Source: Oscillospiraceae bacterium (GTDB taxonomy: Bacteria > Bacillota > Clostridia > Oscillospirales > Oscillospiraceae). From it: a stretch of 7,738 nucleotides of DNA. Positions 5,990-7,738 of the stretch are shown here, piece after piece. The notes under the pieces were generated by a model. It was not told where the DNA came from and searched no databases. It saw only the letters and a program-made list of their open reading frames with translations. The translations under genes and the position numbers were made by a program. The DNA lies in contig JAFPTE010000205.1 in NCBI GenBank assembly GCA_017400415.1, positions 1 through 7,738 of the forward strand, given 5' to 3'. How positions within the stretch are numbered: position 1 is the first letter of the stretch; the number at the start of each line of letters is the position of its first letter.

Positions 5990-6604
5990 ATGAAAAAGAC
6001 CCTGTCCATCATCCTGGCTGCGGCGCTTCTGGTCTGCGCCCTGTGCTCCTGCGGCGGCGCCAAGGCTGCCAAGACCACCGGCATCTACCTGAGCCCCGCA
6101 AAGCTCTCCTACAGCAACATGAGACCTCAGTACAACTACTATGTGACCACCTTCAGCCAGCAGGAACTGACCCTGAACGATGACGGCACCTACTGCCTCA
6201 TCCTCTCCGCCTCCACCTTCTCCGCCCTGGAGCTGGCTGAGAGCACCAACGACGCCAAGGGCAACGAGAGAACCAACTCCATCACCAAGATCTACGGCAC
6301 CTACACCTCCAAGCCCAACGACCTGGACGAGGACCTGCTGGATGTGGAGCTGGGCGCTGCCACCAGAGTTGTCATGAGCTATGACCAGACCTATTACCTG
6401 GATACCGACAACTGGAACGACGATATGGGCAAGAAGGTCGTTCCTCCCACCGGCTTTGACCAGACCACCGGCGCCGCCATCTATGACGAGAACGCCAAGC
6501 CCCTGACCGCCGCCGAGTACCTGGCCGGCATCAAATTCAAGCCCCAGACCGTACAGGTCAACCAGAAGACCGCTTCCTTCGACTACACTGACTTCGGAAT
6601 GTAA
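5990..6604 (+). CDS. Putative lipoprotein of unknown function
   Basis: This 204-residue protein has a clean lipoprotein signal: MKK, a hydrophobic core, then LCSC with Cys21 as the lipidation site, followed by GGAK. The mature part is rich in Thr, Tyr, Asp and Asn and looks mostly beta-stranded (ELTLNDDGTYCLILSAS about 59-75; IYGTYTS about 101-107), as in small lipocalin-like or substrate-binding beta proteins. I recognise no family and see no catalytic motif. GGAGG at 5977-5981, 8 bases upstream, fixes the start. It is the first gene of an operon with the GH3 gene (23-base gap) and is transcribed divergently from the two-component system. A surface accessory role for the GH3 enzyme, or a co-sensor for the kinase, is conceivable but unproven. 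Confidence 0.75.
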   Translation: MKKTLSIILAAALLVCALCSCGGAKAAKTTGIYLSPAKLSYSNMRPQYNYYVTTFSQQELTLNDDGTYCLILSASTFSALELAESTNDAKGNERTNSITKIYGTYTSKPNDLDEDLLDVELGAATRVVMSYDQTYYLDTDNWNDDMGKKVVPPTGFDQTTGAAIYDENAKPLTAAEYLAGIKFKPQTVQVNQKTASFDYTDFGM

Positions 6605-6627
6605 GAAAGCATCCCGGAGGTGAAAGC

Positions 6628-7738
6628 ATGAAAAACTCCAATCTCTGGCGGGGACTTGCGTCCCTGCTGGCTCTGGTGCTGTGCCTGACCAGCTTCGGCA
6701 CGGCCCTGGCCTTCCACAGAGAGGGCGACGTGAACCTCTTCCTGGGGACTCTGCCCCCGGTGCAGCAGGTGACGGATGACACCAACTACTATCCCTCCGC
6801 CTACTCCACCCTGGACGAGATGCGCTCCGCCCTTAAGAATCACATAATCACCACTCAGGAGGAGGGCAGCGTCCTTCTCCGCAACGAGAACAACGCCCTT
6901 CCTCTGGACTCCTCCGCCTCCGTGACCCTCTTCGGCTTCGCCGCCCTGACCCCCGTCTACCACGGCGGCTCCGGCGGCCCTGCCAACAAGGGTATCAACC
7001 TCTATGACGCCCTGAAGGGTGCGGGAGTCAAGGTAAACGAGACTGTGGCAAACGCCATCAAGGCCGCCGGCGGCAGCCGCACCAAGACCGGCCTTATCGG
7101 CGAGATCCCGGCCTCCAGCTACAGCGGAACGGAAAGCTCCTTCGCCCAGTATAACGACGCCGCCATCTACGTCATGAGCCGCTTCGGCGGCGAGGAGGGC
7201 GACCTGAACCACGGCCTCCAGGGCGACTGGCAGGAGGGCCCCGCAGGCATCCGTGAGCTGGCCCTCCACCCGGAGGAGATCGACACCCTGAACCTTATCA
7301 AAAACGCCGGCTTCAAGAAGATAATCGTTGTTCTGAACACCGGCTACGCCATGGAGCTGGGCGAGCTGCCCTCCTACGGCGTTGACTCCATCCTCTATGT
7401 GGGCTATCCCGGCGCCTACGGCATGGAGGGCGTGGCCAACGTCCTCACCGGCAAGACTGACCCCTCCGGCAGAAACGTCATCACCTACGCCGCCAACTCC
7501 CTCTCCTCTGCCGCCATGCAGAACGCGGGAGACTTCACCTTCTCAAACCTGACCGGCCTCTACAAGAACAAGTACCTTGTGTATGCCGAGGGCATCTACG
7601 TTGGCTACAAGTACTATGAGACCCGCTACCGGGATGAGGTCCTGGGCCTCCATAACGCCACGAGCTCCAAGGGCGCCTACATGGGCTCTGAGTGGCATTA
7701 CGACAATGAGGTTGTCTACACCTTCGGAGAGGGCATGA
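6628..7738 (+). CDS. Secreted GH3 family glycoside hydrolase with C-terminal-type domain first (partial, 3' end outside window)
   Basis: The frame stays open for 370 codons from ATG 6628 to the window edge; the final ATGA is codon 370 plus one base, not a stop. GGAGG at 6616-6620 supports the start. The N-terminus is a signal peptide or membrane anchor (hydrophobic 9-28, possible cleavage after TALA at 28). From residue 78, EEGSVLLRNENNALPL opens a GH3 C-terminal (alpha/beta sandwich) domain. It continues with FGGEEGD (Glu189/Glu190 near the family's acid/base region), GYPGAYGMEG...GKTDPSGRNV (259-283), EGIYVGYKYYET (321-332) and FGEGM (366-370), the domain's usual end. In standard GH3 enzymes a TIM barrel of roughly 300-plus residues comes before this domain, but here only about 75 residues do. 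This is the reversed order known from the Ruminococcus albus and Butyrivibrio fibrisolvens beta-glucosidases. The barrel with the nucleophile Asp should lie downstream. Beta-glucosidase activity is likely but not shown. Confidence 0.85.
   Translation, partial: MKNSNLWRGLASLLALVLCLTSFGTALAFHREGDVNLFLGTLPPVQQVTDDTNYYPSAYSTLDEMRSALKNHIITTQEEGSVLLRNENNALPLDSSASVTLFGFAALTPVYHGGSGGPANKGINLYDALKGAGVKVNETVANAIKAAGGSRTKTGLIGEIPASSYSGTESSFAQYNDAAIYVMSRFGGEEGDLNHGLQGDWQEGPAGIRELALHPEEIDTLNLIKNAGFKKIIVVLNTGYAMELGELPSYGVDSILYVGYPGAYGMEGVANVLTGKTDPSGRNVITYAANSLSSAAMQNAGDFTFSNLTGLYKNKYLVYAEGIYVGYKYYETRYRDEVLGLHNATSSKGAYMGSEWHYDNEVVYTFGEGM

Noticed and set aside
6583..7269. A 228-codon minus-strand frame opposite the GH3 gene
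   Set aside because: Gly/Val/Ala-rich antisense shadow; the plus-strand frame matches GH3 throughout.
7735..7738. Apparent stop (TGA) at the very end of the window
   Set aside because: The TGA is out of frame for the GH3 gene: codon 370 is ATG 7735-7737, so the gene continues beyond the window.

Overview
The window is visibly GC-rich, with strong GGAGG-type ribosome binding sites, short intergenic gaps, three lipoproteins with lipobox signal peptides, a LytTR/GHKL two-component system and a domain-swapped GH3 enzyme. Together these suggest a Gram-positive anaerobic gut Clostridium (Oscillospiraceae/Ruminococcaceae-like). This is inferred from gene style; there is no rRNA or other marker gene here.

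Layout. (1) 1-198: the last 65 codons of an unidentified multi-pass membrane protein. It is followed by three consecutive hairpins (232-329), the last with a T-run. (2) 444-3732: a two-gene plus-strand operon for cell-surface glycan breakdown. A GH78-type alpha-L-rhamnosidase-like lipoprotein overlaps by 11 bases an SGNH/GDSL esterase-like lipoprotein that carries an Ig-like domain. (3) 3735-3765: a perfect 13-bp hairpin that can terminate transcripts from both sides. (4) 3770-5819, minus strand: a LytTR response regulator gene followed by an AgrC-like GHKL sensor kinase gene, overlapping by 8 bases. (5) 5820-5989: a divergent promoter region with recognisable -35/-10 pairs on both strands. 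(6) 5990-7738, plus strand: a lipoprotein of unknown function, then a secreted GH3 enzyme whose C-terminal-type domain comes first. The GH3 gene runs off the window.

How it may work together (inference): two extracytoplasmic carbohydrate-active operons flank a membrane-sensing two-component system. The esterase could remove acyl groups so that the surface rhamnosidase can reach its substrate, and the GH3 enzyme could trim the released oligosaccharides. The kinase/regulator pair could tune one or both operons, most directly the divergently transcribed lipoprotein-GH3 operon. None of the substrates can be read from the sequence. The most interesting points are the permuted GH3, the pairing of an Agr/Lyt-type regulator with polysaccharide-degrading genes, the altered GH78 active-site loop, and the unidentified lipoprotein next to the divergent promoter.
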